The notes under the pieces were generated by a model that saw only the letters and a list, made by a program, of their open reading frames with translations, had not been told where the DNA came from and did no database searches. This document shows, one piece after another, positions 49,052-58,382 of a stretch of DNA of 64,000 bases. A program made the translations under genes and the position numbers. Source of the DNA: Mycobacterium sp. 1554424.7 (GTDB lineage Bacteria > Actinomycetota > Actinomycetes > Mycobacteriales > Mycobacteriaceae); assembly GCF_001665295.1 (NCBI RefSeq), contig NZ_LZSE01000007.1, forward strand, positions 91,101 to 155,100, in the 5' to 3' direction. How positions within the stretch are numbered: position 1 is the stretch's first letter; each line of letters starts with the position of its first letter.

Positions 49052-49546
49052 ATGCAGTCCTACACCGTGCGATTCCACGTCGACGCGCCGCCCAGGAAGG
49101 TGTGGCGAGTGCTGCATCCGCCGGCGCCGCCGAACGCCCCCCGGCCGCGGGTCCTCACGTGGCCCACCGGCAGCATGGAAATCCTCAACGAGGGCAACGA
49201 GGCCGGCGAGGGCCTGGTGCGCACCTGCGTCTTCCCCGTGCCCAAGTATTTGCTGTCCGGCGGCAAGGGGCGGTCATGGGAGAGCGTGACCGAGGCCGAG
49301 ATCAACAAGCTGTCGCGCTACGTGGCGGTCGGGGCGCCGCTGTGGTCCCGCGCCGAGGGTTACCACGAGCTCGAAGAGCAGCCCGACGGAACGACCGTGC
49401 TGACCTTCCACGAGACGTACCACGCCTACAACCCGGTGCTGCGCTTCTTCCTGGAGCGCCCCGTGCACGCGAGGATTTCCCGCGACAACCTCGAGGTGTA
49501 CGAGCACGCGCTGGGTTACGCCGGCAAGGTGCGCCGGCTGACGTAA
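49052..49546 (+). CDS. SRPBCC-like protein
   Basis: A 164-residue START-like protein: VRFHVDAPPRKVWRVLHP begins the fold, and HETYHAYNPVLRFFLERPVHARISRDN forms the end helix region. Third gene of the AhpD-nitroreductase operon. The ligand is unknown; it could bind the substrate of the nitroreductase. The stop codon lies inside a 15-base tandem duplication (49541-49569), which may have replaced an earlier C-terminus. Confidence 0.8.
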   Translation: MQSYTVRFHVDAPPRKVWRVLHPPAPPNAPRPRVLTWPTGSMEILNEGNEAGEGLVRTCVFPVPKYLLSGGKGRSWESVTEAEINKLSRYVAVGAPLWSRAEGYHELEEQPDGTTVLTFHETYHAYNPVLRFFLERPVHARISRDNLEVYEHALGYAGKVRRLT

Positions 49547-49569
49547 CCCCTTGCCACGTAACCCCTTGC
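49541..49569. repeat. 15-base tandem duplication at the SRPBCC stop
   Basis: ACGTAACCCCTTGC at 49541-49554 recurs at 49556-49569. The first copy contains the TAA stop codon of the SRPBCC gene. It probably arose by replication slippage. Confidence 0.75.
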
Positions 49570-49676
49570 TTCACAGCGGCTTTCGCTGTTTCTGGTCCCC
49601 GTGGCGGCCTTCGCCGCACCAGACATGTCAGACCCTGGGTGCATCGTGTCGGCAGCACGATGAAAGGGGACACGCG

Positions 49677-50147
49677 ATGTGCTGGAAGTGCGACCATCCG
49701 GGCGGCACCACCGAGGAATATCTCGCCGAACTCCGCCAGACGATGCTCGAGTGCGGCTGGGCGGTGCAGTATGTGGAGGACGATCGAATGCCGTTCGCCT
49801 ACACGGTCGGCCTGACCCGCTACGGGCTGCCGGAGCTCCTGGTCACCGGCGCCGCACCGCGCCGGGCGGCGCGGATGTTGAACATCCTCGGCCGGCGAGC
49901 GGTGAAGGGGGAACGCCCGTCACCCGGCATGCGGATCGCGCTTCCCGGCGGGCCCCTGGTCGAGATGGTCGAGGTCGAGCACCCCGACGTGTACTTGATA
50001 TTCGCGGGCGCAATGTTCGGCGACGAGGTGACGGCGCTGCAGGCGGTGTGGGTGGATTCCCGCGGTCGCTGGCCGTGGGCCGCCAGCTTCGACGACGGGC
50101 GGGGCACCCAGGCGGTGCTCGGTGTGCGCGCGGCAACAGAAATGTGA
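49677..50147 (+). CDS. DUF4262 protein
   Basis: A 156-residue protein of the DUF4262 family. Landmarks are MCWKCDHPGGTTEEYL at the start, with a CxxC pair, then FAYTVGLTRYGLPELLVTG and the C-terminal QAVWVDSRGRWPW. The first cysteines could bind zinc. ATG 49677 follows AAAGGGGA; upstream codons in the same frame are not credible. It stands alone between the SRPBCC gene and the Rv1906c-like gene. The function of the family is unknown. Confidence 0.83.
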   Translation: MCWKCDHPGGTTEEYLAELRQTMLECGWAVQYVEDDRMPFAYTVGLTRYGLPELLVTGAAPRRAARMLNILGRRAVKGERPSPGMRIALPGGPLVEMVEVEHPDVYLIFAGAMFGDEVTALQAVWVDSRGRWPWAASFDDGRGTQAVLGVRAATEM

Positions 50148-50180
50148 AATGGGGCGCTCGCCCCGGTACGCTGGCGTTCT

Positions 50181-50696
50181 ATGTGGATCAAAGCGGGTGC
50201 ACCGGTCGCGGCACGCGTCGCCGCCGCCGGGCTGCTGCTTGCGGGCTGGGCGGCGTCCGCGGCAGTGGCCGGCGCCGATCCGGAGCCGACGCCGCCGCCC
50301 GCGCCGCCGGCCTCCGCGGGACCGTCGCCTTCGCCGGCCGCGTCGCCGTCGGCGACGAAGACGACCATCGACAAGGACGGCACCTACGCGGTGGGCACCG
50401 ACATCGCGCCGGGCATCTACAGCTCGGCGGGGCCCGTCGGCGACGGCACCTGCTACTGGAAGCGGTCGGGCAACCCCGACGGCAACCTCATCGACAACGC
50501 GATGAGCAAGAAGCCGCAGGTCGTGCAGATCGATCCGACCGACAAATCCTTCAAGACAACGGGCTGCCAGCCGTGGCAGCTGACTCCCGACGCCGCGGTG
50601 CCGCCCAGCACGCCGCCCGCGGGTGTGCAAGGCACTCTCGGCATCCTCAACGGCCTGCTCGGCGGCCAGAACGGCCAGCAACCCCCCCATTCCTGA
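50181..50696 (+). CDS. Exported protein (Rv1906c-like)
   Basis: A 171-residue secreted protein. The signal peptide (residues 1-32, cleavage near AGA-DPE) is followed by a Pro/Ser/Ala spacer (33-60) and a compact domain: DGTYAVGTDIAPGIYSSAGP, CYWKRSG, DKSFKTTGCQPW, with two cysteines likely to form a disulfide. The pattern of a G-T-Y-x-V-G-x-D-I-x-P-G-x-Y strand recurs in small actinobacterial exported proteins of unknown function. Position before aao matches M. tuberculosis Rv1906c. The C-terminus is Pro/Gln/Gly-rich. Confidence 0.83.
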   Translation: MWIKAGAPVAARVAAAGLLLAGWAASAAVAGADPEPTPPPAPPASAGPSPSPAASPSATKTTIDKDGTYAVGTDIAPGIYSSAGPVGDGTCYWKRSGNPDGNLIDNAMSKKPQVVQIDPTDKSFKTTGCQPWQLTPDAAVPPSTPPAGVQGTLGILNGLLGGQNGQQPPHS

Positions 50697-50712
50697 CGGG
50701 AGCTTGCTGCCC

Positions 50713-51693
50713 TTGGCAAGTGATGCGGGCGACCCGCAGCAGATCGTCGTCGTCGGCGCCGGCGTCAGCGGTTTGACGTCGGCCATCTATCTGGCCGAAG
50801 CCGGCCGGCCGGTGCGGGTGTGGGCGGACGCGATGCCACAGCAGACGACCTCGGCGGTGGCCGGCGCGGTATGGGCTCCCCCGCGGCCCGCCGAACGCGC
50901 CGCGGCGACCCTGGGCTGGAGCGAGCACTCCCTCGAGGTGTTCCGCGACCTGGCCGACGACCCCGGCACCGGCGTTCGGATGGCGCCGGCGCTGGCCGTC
51001 GGGGAATTCATCGGGGCGGAGGCCGCCTCGCCCGCGGCCAAGCTGATCCCCGACCTGCGGCCGGCCGACCCGGCCGACGTCCCGCGGGGCTTCGGCGCCG
51101 GATTCCGCGCCACCATGCCGATGATCGACATGCCGCAATACCTCGACTACCTGACCCGGCGCCTGGCCGCCGCCGGCTGCGAAATCGAGGCGCGGCCGGT
51201 CTCCTCGCTTGCCGAGGCCGCCGACGCCGCACCCGTCGTCGTCAACTGCGCCGGGCTCGGCGCCGGAGCGCTGACGGGCGACGACTCCGTGCGCCCGCTC
51301 TTCGGCCAGCATGTCGTGCTGGCCAATCCCGGTCTGTCGCAACTGTTTATCGAGCTGAACCAGGCCCCGGAGTGGACCTGCTTCTTCCCGCACCCGCAGC
51401 GCGTGGTGTGCGGCGGCATCAGCATCCCCGACCGCTGGGACACCACCCCGGACGCCGAGATAACCGACCGCATCCTGCAACGATGCCGGCGGATCGAGCC
51501 ACGCCTCGGCGAGGCCGAGGTGCTCGAGACGATCACCGCGCTGCGCCCGGACCGGCCGTCGGTGCGCCTGGAGGCCGAGCCGCTCGGGCGCGCACGGTGC
51601 ATCCACAACTACGGCCACGGCGGCAACGGCGTGACGCTGTCGTGGGGCTGCGCGCGCGAGGTGCTGCGCCTGGTGGACGGGGTCGCCGCATGA
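50713..51693 (+). CDS. aao: D-amino acid oxidase
   Basis: A 326-residue FAD enzyme of the DAO family that oxidises D-amino acids to keto acids, ammonia and hydrogen peroxide. The FAD-binding GAGVSGL lies near residue 17. AGAVWAPPRPAE, the NCAGLGAGAL segment and the C-terminal YGHGGNGVTLSWG are diagnostic. The start TTG 50713 is inferred from GACGGGAG about 10 bases before it; no in-frame ATG or GTG fits the family start. The length fits Rv1905c (320 residues). The enoyl-CoA hydratase gene overlaps its stop as ATGA, so the two are coupled. Confidence 0.9.
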   Translation: MASDAGDPQQIVVVGAGVSGLTSAIYLAEAGRPVRVWADAMPQQTTSAVAGAVWAPPRPAERAAATLGWSEHSLEVFRDLADDPGTGVRMAPALAVGEFIGAEAASPAAKLIPDLRPADPADVPRGFGAGFRATMPMIDMPQYLDYLTRRLAAAGCEIEARPVSSLAEAADAAPVVVNCAGLGAGALTGDDSVRPLFGQHVVLANPGLSQLFIELNQAPEWTCFFPHPQRVVCGGISIPDRWDTTPDAEITDRILQRCRRIEPRLGEAEVLETITALRPDRPSVRLEAEPLGRARCIHNYGHGGNGVTLSWGCAREVLRLVDGVAA

Positions 51694-52472
51694 GCATCGA
51701 CTACCGGCTCGACGACCACGTCGCCACCATCACCATCAACCGTCCCGAGACGCGAAATTCGTTGGACATGGCGCACTTTCGCGACCTGGCCCGCGCCTGG
51801 GCGACGTTCCGCGACGACGAGCGGGCCTGGGTCGCGGTGGTCACCGGCGTCGGGCGGGACTTCTGCACAGGCGCCGACCTAAAGAAATTCATCCCCGAAC
51901 TGACCGGCGACCTGCCCAGGCCCGACGGGTGGAACAAGGACGACGCCATCCACGCCGTCCTGCATCGCTTCCCGGTGTACAAGCCGATCGTCGCCGCCGT
52001 GAACGGGACGTGCGTCGCGGGCGGCTTCGAGATGCTGACCTCCACCGACATCCGGGTCGCCGTCCCCGAGGCGCGCTTCGCGGTGATGGAGCCCAAGCGG
52101 GGCCTGTTCGCGGGGGGCGGCACCACCGTGCGGCTGCCGCGGCAGCTGCCCTATCCCCTGGCGATGGAGCTGTTGCTGACGGCGGACATGGTGGACGCGG
52201 AGCGAGCCCTGGCCATGGGACTGGTCAACCGGGTCGTCCCGGCGGACCAACTGATGGAAACCGCCTACGACTTCGCCGAGCGGATCGCGGCGAACGCGCC
52301 GCTGGCGGTCTTCGCGACGAAGCAGTCGACGGTCGAGGGTTTGGCGCTCGACCTCACGTCGGCCTACGACAACGAAACCCGGCACAGCGACCGCATTTTC
52401 GAGACCGAGGACGCCAAGGAAGGGCCGCGGGCGTTCGCCGAGAAGCGACCGCCGCGGTGGCGGGCCCGCTGA
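51690..52472 (+). CDS. Enoyl-CoA hydratase/isomerase family protein
   Basis: A 260-residue crotonase-fold protein. The N-terminal VATITINRPETRNSLD, the oxyanion-hole segment GRDFCTGADLKKF and AVNGTCVAGGFEM are typical. At the first catalytic Glu position of true hydratases, EMLTSTDIRV is seen (Glu present); the second is replaced in MEPKRGLFAGGG. It may therefore be an isomerase or hydrolase-type member rather than a beta-oxidation hydratase. It starts by ATGA overlap with aao. It is convergent with the holin-like gene, with a gap of 4 bases. Confidence 0.86.
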   Translation: MSIDYRLDDHVATITINRPETRNSLDMAHFRDLARAWATFRDDERAWVAVVTGVGRDFCTGADLKKFIPELTGDLPRPDGWNKDDAIHAVLHRFPVYKPIVAAVNGTCVAGGFEMLTSTDIRVAVPEARFAVMEPKRGLFAGGGTTVRLPRQLPYPLAMELLLTADMVDAERALAMGLVNRVVPADQLMETAYDFAERIAANAPLAVFATKQSTVEGLALDLTSAYDNETRHSDRIFETEDAKEGPRAFAEKRPPRWRAR

Positions 52473-52476
52473 ACCT

Positions 52477-52869
52477 TTAGGCGCGTGTGACGTCGCGGAT
52501 CACCAGCGACAGCACCCAGCTCACGATCGACAGCAGGATGGCGGCCCAGATCGCCGTCCACCAGAAGTGGTCTATCTGCAGTCCCCAGTGGGTGGTGTGC
52601 GCGGTGATCCACGCGGTGATCCACAGCATCAACGCGTTGATCACGATGTGGAAGAGCCCCAGGGTGAGGATGTAAAGGGGAATCGACAGCAGCTGGACGA
52701 CCGGCTTGATGAACGCGTTGACCAGACCGAAGATCACGGCGACGACGAAGATGATGACGATCGTCTGCAGGGTGGTGGTGCCGCCGACGAATCTGATGCC
52801 GTGCATGAAGAGGGTGACGATCCACATTGCGATGCCGGTCAGCGCGGCGCGAAGCAGGAAGGGGCCCAT
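52477..52869 (-). CDS. Phage-holin-4-superfamily-like membrane protein (Rv1903-like)
   Basis: A 130-residue protein with four hydrophobic helices (about 5-25, 34-55, 60-82 and 95-122). The sequence VGGTTTLQTIVIIFVVAVIFGLVNAFIKPV-type pattern, with N-A-F-I-K-P, is characteristic of the DUF360/YvlD (phage holin family 4) membrane proteins. Function in bacteria is unclear; YvlD relatives link to cell-envelope stress. ATG 52869 lies inside the end of the upstream amidohydrolase gene (31-base overlap). Matches Rv1903 by type and position. Confidence 0.82.
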   Translation of the reverse strand: MGPFLLRAALTGIAMWIVTLFMHGIRFVGGTTTLQTIVIIFVVAVIFGLVNAFIKPVVQLLSIPLYILTLGLFHIVINALMLWITAWITAHTTHWGLQIDHFWWTAIWAAILLSIVSWVLSLVIRDVTRA

Positions 52870-53969
52870 GCGGGAAATCCTGCCACTCCCCGGGGTGCGG
52901 TTTGGTTCAGGTTGTAGAAACGCTGCGCGTTGAGCCCGCCGATCTTTTCGCGCGCCTCCTCGCTGATGTCCGCGCGGGTCCGCAGGTGCTTGGTGCTCTC
53001 CGGCCATTCGCCGTCCCAATGCGGGTAATCGCTGGCGAACATGATGAAGTCGGCGCCGAGCACGTCGATGACGCCGGGCAGTATCGGCTCCTCCGGCTCG
53101 CACGTCACGAAGATGTTGCCCGCGGCCAGGTACTCGTGCGGATTGCGACGCCAGCCGCGCTCGACCCAGTCGCCCCGCTTCTCGTAATGCTCGTGCAGCC
53201 GATCGATGAAGAACGGGACCCACCCGGCGCCGGCCTCGAGGAAGGCGACCCGCAGCTGGGGATGCCGCTCGAATACGCCGCCGGAGACCATCGCGGTCAT
53301 CGCCGTCATCTGGTCGAACGGGAAGCTGATGCAGTGCACCTGAATGTAATTGGTGAAGCGGTCCACGCCGATTTTCGGCAGGTGAATGCCGGGGGCGCCG
53401 TGGACGCCCAGCGGCATTCCGAGCTCGACGGCGGCGGCGTAGAACGGATCGAGGTCGGGGTGGTCGAGGTTGCGGGTCTTGAGCGCCGGCGGGATCAGGG
53501 TCGCCACCAGTCCGAGCTCTTTGGCCTCGGTCATGACGTCGATGGCCGCCCGGCCGTGTTCGATCGGGGTGACAGCCACGCCGCGCAGCCGGCCCCCGGA
53601 GGAGGCGCAGTAATCCGCGATCCACTGGTTGTAGAGCCGCGAAAATCCCGCCGCGAATTCCGGGTCCTCCAGGCTGGGCGCGCACAGACCCATGCTCGGA
53701 TACAGCACCATCGTGTCGATGTGATCGCGGTCGGCGTCGCCCAGCACGCCCTCGGGTGATCGGCAATTGATGTCGGGTGCCTTGCTGATCCCGTGTTCGG
53801 GCGGGCAACCCGCGCCGGGTCCCTCGTCCTCCGGATAGTTGCGGCCCTCGAACACCAAGCGCAGCCGCCCGTCCGTGCTGGGCCTGACGTGATCGGGCCA
53901 GCGCTTGATCGCCTCGATCGCCAGCGAGGAGTTCTCGGCGACGTGCCCATCGGCGTCGATGATTCGCAT
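52839..53969 (-). CDS. Amidohydrolase family 2 metal-dependent hydrolase
   Basis: A 376-residue TIM-barrel amidohydrolase of the ACMSD/gamma-resorcylate decarboxylase group. The metal site is formed by DADGHV (D-x-D/H form), HGAPG with the His, and the late Asp in [15 protein letters not shown]. Members decarboxylate or hydrolyse aromatic acids. The start ATG 53969 ([12 protein letters not shown]) is the family start. Its last 31 bases overlap the holin-like gene. It is divergent from nanT, 53 bases away, so the transporter may supply its substrate (inference). Confidence 0.87.
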   Translation of the reverse strand: MRIIDADGHVAENSSLAIEAIKRWPDHVRPSTDGRLRLVFEGRNYPEDEGPGAGCPPEHGISKAPDINCRSPEGVLGDADRDHIDTMVLYPSMGLCAPSLEDPEFAAGFSRLYNQWIADYCASSGGRLRGVAVTPIEHGRAAIDVMTEAKELGLVATLIPPALKTRNLDHPDLDPFYAAAVELGMPLGVHGAPGIHLPKIGVDRFTNYIQVHCISFPFDQMTAMTAMVSGGVFERHPQLRVAFLEAGAGWVPFFIDRLHEHYEKRGDWVERGWRRNPHEYLAAGNIFVTCEPEEPILPGVIDVLGADFIMFASDYPHWDGEWPESTKHLRTRADISEEAREKIGGLNAQRFYNLNQTAPRGVAGFPAWAPSCFAPR

Positions 53970-54021
53970 GTATCCGGAACTTACTCTCGCGCATCGCCGC
54001 CCGGTACTGCACGATGCTGAA

Positions 54022-55296
54022 GTGACCACACAAAGCCCCCGACAGAAGTTGACCGCCGATCAGCGGAACTCGTTCGTCGCGGCGTTGCTGGGCTGGACGA
54101 TGGACGCCTTCGATTACTTCATCGTCGTGCTCGTCTACGCCGACATCGCCAAGAGCTTCCATATCAGCAAGGCGGAGGTCGCGTTCGTCACGACGGCAAC
54201 CCTGATCATGCGCCCCGTCGGCGCGCTGCTGTTCGGGCTGTGGGCCGACCGGGTCGGGCGGCGGCTCCCCCTGATGGTCGACGTGATGTTCTACTCGGTG
54301 GTCGGGTTCCTGTGCGCGTTCGCGCCCAATTTCACCGTGCTGGTGATACTGCGGCTGCTGTATGGCATTGGCATGGGCGGTGAATGGGGGCTCGGGGCCG
54401 CGCTGGCCATGGAGAAGGTTCCCGTGGAGCGGCGCGGTTTCTTCTCCGGGTTGCTGCAGGAGGGTTACGCGTTCGGCTATCTGCTGGCGAGCGTCGCGTC
54501 GCTGCTGGTGATGAACTGGCTCGGGCTGTCGTGGCGCTGGCTGTTCGCGTTGAGCATCATCCCGGCGATGATCAGCCTCATCATCCGATACCGCGTGCAG
54601 GAGTCCGAGGTCTGGGAGGCCGCGCAGGACCAGATGCGGCTCACCAGCACCAGGATCCGCGACGTGCTGCGCAGCGGGGCGATCGTCCGCCGCTTCTTCT
54701 ACCTGGTGCTGCTGATGACCGCCTTCAACTGGATGAGCCACGGCACCCAGGACGTCTACCCGACCTTCCTGGGTGCCACCGGCAATCACGGCGCCGGCCT
54801 GCACAGCGTGACCGTCAAGTGGATCGTCATCGCCTACAACGTCGGCGCCATAATCGGCGGCCTGTTCTTCGGCACGATGTCGCAGCGGTTCGGGCGCCGC
54901 TACACCATCATCTTCTGCGCGTTGTTGGGCCTGCCGATCGTGCCGCTGTTCGCCTACTCGCGGACCGCGGCGATGCTGTGCCTCGGCTCGTTTCTGATGC
55001 AAATATGCGTGCAGGGCGCGTGGGGGGTGATCCCCGCGCATCTCACCGAGATGTCGCCCGACGCCATCCGCGGGCTCTACCCGGGCGTGACCTACCAGCT
55101 CGGCAACCTGCTGGCCGCGTTCAACCTGCCCATCCAGGAACGCCTGGCCGAGTCGCACGGCTACCCCTTCGCGCTGGCGGCGACGATCGTGCCGGTGTTG
55201 ATCGCCGTGGCGTTCCTCACGCTGATCGGCAAGGACGCCACGGGGATTCGCTTCGGCACCTCCGAAACTGCTTTCCTGCCAACCGAAATGACGTGA
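54022..55296 (+). CDS. nanT: MFS transporter NanT-like
   Basis: A 424-residue major facilitator of the sialate/aromatic acid:H+ symporter type with 12 predicted helices. The motif [14 protein letters not shown] (loop 2-3), [16 protein letters not shown] (helix 4) and [12 protein letters not shown] (loop 8-9) are typical. GTG 54022 ([14 protein letters not shown]) is the family-consistent start. Called NanT for Rv1902c in M. tuberculosis by position and length, although substrate is unproven in mycobacteria; an aromatic or small organic acid seems equally likely because the amidohydrolase is divergent from it. It is convergent with cinA, 2 bases apart. Confidence 0.87.
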   Translation: MTTQSPRQKLTADQRNSFVAALLGWTMDAFDYFIVVLVYADIAKSFHISKAEVAFVTTATLIMRPVGALLFGLWADRVGRRLPLMVDVMFYSVVGFLCAFAPNFTVLVILRLLYGIGMGGEWGLGAALAMEKVPVERRGFFSGLLQEGYAFGYLLASVASLLVMNWLGLSWRWLFALSIIPAMISLIIRYRVQESEVWEAAQDQMRLTSTRIRDVLRSGAIVRRFFYLVLLMTAFNWMSHGTQDVYPTFLGATGNHGAGLHSVTVKWIVIAYNVGAIIGGLFFGTMSQRFGRRYTIIFCALLGLPIVPLFAYSRTAAMLCLGSFLMQICVQGAWGVIPAHLTEMSPDAIRGLYPGVTYQLGNLLAAFNLPIQERLAESHGYPFALAATIVPVLIAVAFLTLIGKDATGIRFGTSETAFLPTEMT

Positions 55297-55298
55297 GT

Positions 55299-56576
55299 TT
55301 ATTCGGCGCCGCTGAGCATTCTCAACAGCAGGTGCATCGCCACCGTCGTCGATCGTTCCCGGACGTCGGAGCGGTTTCCGGGTAGCAGCAGTCGCCGGGT
55401 GTCTGTGCGGCCGTCCGCCAGCATGACGGTGAAACAGACCGTGCCGACGGGCTTTTCGGGGGTTCCGCCGCCGGGGCCGGCGATCCCGGTGATCGCGACC
55501 GCGGTGTCGGCGCCGAAGCGCTTCAGCGCGCCCGCGGCCATCGCCTCGGCCACCGGTTCGGACACCGCGCCGTGCTTTTCGATCAGCGCGGGGTCGACGC
55601 CGAGCAGTTGCACTTTGGCCTCGTTGGAATAGGAAACGACGCCGCCCGCGACGTAGTCGGAGGAGCCGGCCCGATCGGTCAGCCGCGCCGCCACCAGGCC
55701 CGCGGTGCAGGATTCCGCCGTCGCGATCCGGCGGCCGGTGAGCAACTGGGCGAGCAGATCGTCCACCCTTGAGCCGTCTTCGGAGAAGATCTGCTGCCCG
55801 TGCTTGTCGCGCAGCAGCTGGGTCAGCCGCACGTAGGCGTCGGCCGCGTCCGGCTCGTAGCGGGTGACCATTTCGATCTCGCCGCGGCGCAGGCAGGTGG
55901 TGATCTCGAGGCGCTCAAAGCCGGGGACCGATGTCTCGGCGGCGCGCAGCGTCTCGGCCAGCCCCGACTCGGGCAGCCCGAACATCCGGATCGTCTCCTG
56001 GCGGTAGGTCGTCCGGCCGGCGATCGCCTCTTGCGCGGCTGGCGTCGCAATTGCCGTGTGCCACATGGGCTGAAGCTCGCGCGGCGGTTCCGGAAGCACG
56101 ATCACCGTCGGCTTGCCGGGCACCACCACCCCCGGCGCGGTGCCCACGGGGTCGAGCACCTGTGCCCCGACGGGGACCATCGCCTGCTTGCGGTTGGCGG
56201 CCCGGATGGATTCGAAATTGCCGGGGTCAAACGCGGGATTGCGGCCCATCAGCTTTTTGAGGATGTTGGCGATCTTGTCTTCGACCTCGGCGTCGAGCAC
56301 CAGCTCGCGCCCGCAGAAGCGCGCCACCACCTCGACGGTCATGTCGTCGGCCGTCGGCCCCAGGCCGCCGCTGGTGACGATCAGGTCCACGCCCTGCTCG
56401 GCCATGAAGCGCAGTTGCGCCTCGATGTCGGCCGGGCGGTCGCCGCAGATGGTGATGTGCGCCAGCTCAATCCCGAGTTCCAGCAGGCGGTCGGCGATCC
56501 AGGGGCCGTTGGCGTCTTGGACGCGCCCGGTGAGGACTTCGGTTCCGGTGACGACGATGCCTGCGCGTGCGCTCAC
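55299..56576 (-). CDS. cinA: CinA-like protein
   Basis: A 425-residue CinA. The N-terminal MoCF-like (COG1058) domain (1-170; [32 protein letters not shown]) acts as ADP-ribose pyrophosphatase in characterised homologues. The C-terminal domain (about 265-425; [54 protein letters not shown]) is the nicotinamide mononucleotide deamidase (PncC) part. Both keep their motifs, so it should work in pyridine-nucleotide recycling. In mycobacteria CinA has been tied to tolerance of isoniazid-NAD adducts. GTG start 56576. Confidence 0.94.
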   Translation of the reverse strand: MSARAGIVVTGTEVLTGRVQDANGPWIADRLLELGIELAHITICGDRPADIEAQLRFMAEQGVDLIVTSGGLGPTADDMTVEVVARFCGRELVLDAEVEDKIANILKKLMGRNPAFDPGNFESIRAANRKQAMVPVGAQVLDPVGTAPGVVVPGKPTVIVLPEPPRELQPMWHTAIATPAAQEAIAGRTTYRQETIRMFGLPESGLAETLRAAETSVPGFERLEITTCLRRGEIEMVTRYEPDAADAYVRLTQLLRDKHGQQIFSEDGSRVDDLLAQLLTGRRIATAESCTAGLVAARLTDRAGSSDYVAGGVVSYSNEAKVQLLGVDPALIEKHGAVSEPVAEAMAAGALKRFGADTAVAITGIAGPGGGTPEKPVGTVCFTVMLADGRTDTRRLLLPGNRSDVRERSTTVAMHLLLRMLSGAE

Positions 56577-56630
56577 CGGGATGAGCCTACTGGCGTGTCT
56601 TGCGTCGCTTCACTGAACTAGCCTGAGGCG

Positions 56631-57992
56631 GTGGCCGGGACGTCTGCGCCGCGGATTCGCTACGCCAAATGCGGTGATATCGACATCGCCTACCAGGTCT
56701 TCGGCGAAGGCCCGGTCGATCTGGTCTTGCTGGCGGGACCATCGATACCGATCGACTCCATCGACGCCGAGCCCTCCCTCTACCGCTTCTACCGGCGCCT
56801 CGCGTCGTTCAGCCGCGTGATCCGCTTCGATTTTCGCGGCATGGGTCTGTCGTCGCGGGTGCCGTCGCTCGAGATGATCGGGCCCAAGTTCTGGGCGGAG
56901 GACGCGATCGCCGTGATGGATGCTGTCGGCTGCGAGCAGGCGTCCGTCCTCGCGACAAGCTACAACGCGATGAGCGGGCTGGTGCTTGCCGCCGACTACG
57001 CCGAACGGGTGCGCAGCCTGGTGATCATCAATGGCACGGCGCGAATCTTGTGGGCGCCCGACTACCCCGCCGGGGCCCGGCCCAGCGCCACCGACCCATT
57101 CACGTCCGTCGCGATCGAGCCGGATGCGGTCGAGCAGGGGTTCGACGTGCTGGAAATCGTCGCGCCCAGCGTCGCCCGCGACGACGCGTTCCGGTCGTGG
57201 TGGGACGTGGCCGGCAACCGTGCGGCGTCGCCGAGCATGGCCCGTGCCGTGAGCAAGGTCGTGACCGAGAGCGACGTACGCGAAACACTGCCGCGCATCG
57301 ACGTGAAAACCCTTATCCTGCATCGGGATAACGTCCGATTCATCTTGGCGGACAACGGTCGTTACCTGGCGCAGCACATCGCCGGCTCGCGCTATGTCGA
57401 ACTGCCGGGAGAAGATTCGCTGTACTGGGTCGGCGACGCCGGGCCGATGCTTGGGGAAATCGAGGAGTTCATCACCGGCGTGCGCGGGGGCTCCGACAGC
57501 GAGCGCGTGCTCACCACGATTGTGTTCACCGACATCGTCGGCGGCACCCAGCGCGCGGCCGAGATCGGCGACCAACGGTGGCGGGATCTGCTCGACCGGC
57601 ACGACACCGTGGTCCGGCGGGAAATCAAGCGATTCGGCGGGACCGAAAGAAACAGGGCCGGTGACGGATTCCTCGCGACGTTTCCGAGTCCCAGTGCCGC
57701 GATTTCGTTTGCCGACGACATAGTCGACGCGGTGCGGGTGCTCGGCGTCGAGGTGCGGGTCGGCATTCATGCGGGCGAGATCGAGGTTCGCGGCAACGAC
57801 GTCGCCGGGCTGTCGGTGCACATCGGTGCGCGCGTTTCGGCGCTGGCCGGACCGAGCGAGGTGCTGGTGTCCTCGACGGTGCGCGACATCGTCGCCGGCT
57901 CCGGACGCGTCTTCGCGCCGCGCGGTGAATACGAACTCAAGGGCGTGCCGGACCTGTGGCGGCTCTACTCGTTGGTCCGGGCGCCCGATTGA
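56631..57992 (+). CDS. lipJ: LipJ-like alpha/beta hydrolase fused to a class III nucleotide cyclase
   Basis: A 453-residue fusion. Residues 10-285 are an alpha/beta hydrolase-like domain in which the nucleophile elbow is ATSYN (Ser110) rather than GxSxG. Residues 290-453 are a class III cyclase domain with metal Asp301 (FTDIVGGTQ) and Asp345 (NRAGDGF). The substrate-selecting Lys is Asn341, as reported for Rv1900c (N342). Rv1900c makes cAMP weakly as an asymmetric homodimer. The degenerate elbow suggests that the first domain senses a ligand rather than hydrolysing an ester (inference). GTG start 56631, divergent from cinA. Confidence 0.92.
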   Translation: MAGTSAPRIRYAKCGDIDIAYQVFGEGPVDLVLLAGPSIPIDSIDAEPSLYRFYRRLASFSRVIRFDFRGMGLSSRVPSLEMIGPKFWAEDAIAVMDAVGCEQASVLATSYNAMSGLVLAADYAERVRSLVIINGTARILWAPDYPAGARPSATDPFTSVAIEPDAVEQGFDVLEIVAPSVARDDAFRSWWDVAGNRAASPSMARAVSKVVTESDVRETLPRIDVKTLILHRDNVRFILADNGRYLAQHIAGSRYVELPGEDSLYWVGDAGPMLGEIEEFITGVRGGSDSERVLTTIVFTDIVGGTQRAAEIGDQRWRDLLDRHDTVVRREIKRFGGTERNRAGDGFLATFPSPSAAISFADDIVDAVRVLGVEVRVGIHAGEIEVRGNDVAGLSVHIGARVSALAGPSEVLVSSTVRDIVAGSGRVFAPRGEYELKGVPDLWRLYSLVRAPD

Positions 57993-58011
57993 CAGGGTGG
58001 CCGGTCGTTAC

Positions 58012-58305
58012 CTAGCGGCCCGGCTGCCCGGGTTGGCCGGGTTGCCCGGGTCGTCCCGGTTGCCCGCCGGGGCCGGGCGCGCCACCGGCACCGCCCTCGC
58101 CGCCGGCGCCGGGCTGGCCGCCCATGCCGCCGTCGCCGCCGCGACCGCCATCACCGCCCCGCCCGCCATCACCGCCGCGACCGCCGTCGCCGCCCCGACC
58201 GCCGGCTCCGCCGGCGCCGCCCCGACCGCCGGCTCCGCCCGCGCCGCCGGCTCCTCCGGCGCCCCCTTGACCGCCCGTACCGCCCGTGTTCGCTTCGTCG
58301 GTCAT
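58012..58305 (-). CDS. Small Gly-rich collagen/PGRS-like repeat protein
   Basis: A 97-residue protein beginning MTDEANTGGTGGQGG. From residue 8 on, nearly every triplet is Gly-Gly-x or Gly-x-y: first GGAGGAGGR runs, then four GGDGGR units, then GQPGRPGQPGQPGR. It looks like a free PGRS or collagen-like tail without a PE domain or signal peptide. A perfect ribosome site (GAGGAGG) before ATG 58305 supports translation. It is convergent with lipJ (19 bases) and divergent from the macro-domain gene. The length probably varies among strains through repeat slippage. Function unknown. Confidence 0.65.
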   Translation of the reverse strand: MTDEANTGGTGGQGGAGGAGGAGGAGGRGGAGGAGGRGGDGGRGGDGGRGGDGGRGGDGGMGGQPGAGGEGGAGGAPGPGGQPGRPGQPGQPGQPGR

Positions 58306-58382
58306 TCGGTGCCTCCTCGATGAGCCACTGATTTTCTCGGTCCTTCGCGTCAAGCTATCCCAAGTGGCGGGACAATGAGCCG

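Noticed and set aside
52477-55158. Very long minus-strand frame across the holin, amidohydrolase and nanT genes
   Set aside because: It runs antisense to nanT and out of frame with the amidohydrolase. Only its last 130 codons, the holin-like gene, carry real features.
58021-58260. Repeats considered as a CRISPR array
   Set aside because: The periodicity is short and follows Gly codons inside an open frame; there are no 25-40 base repeats with unique spacers.
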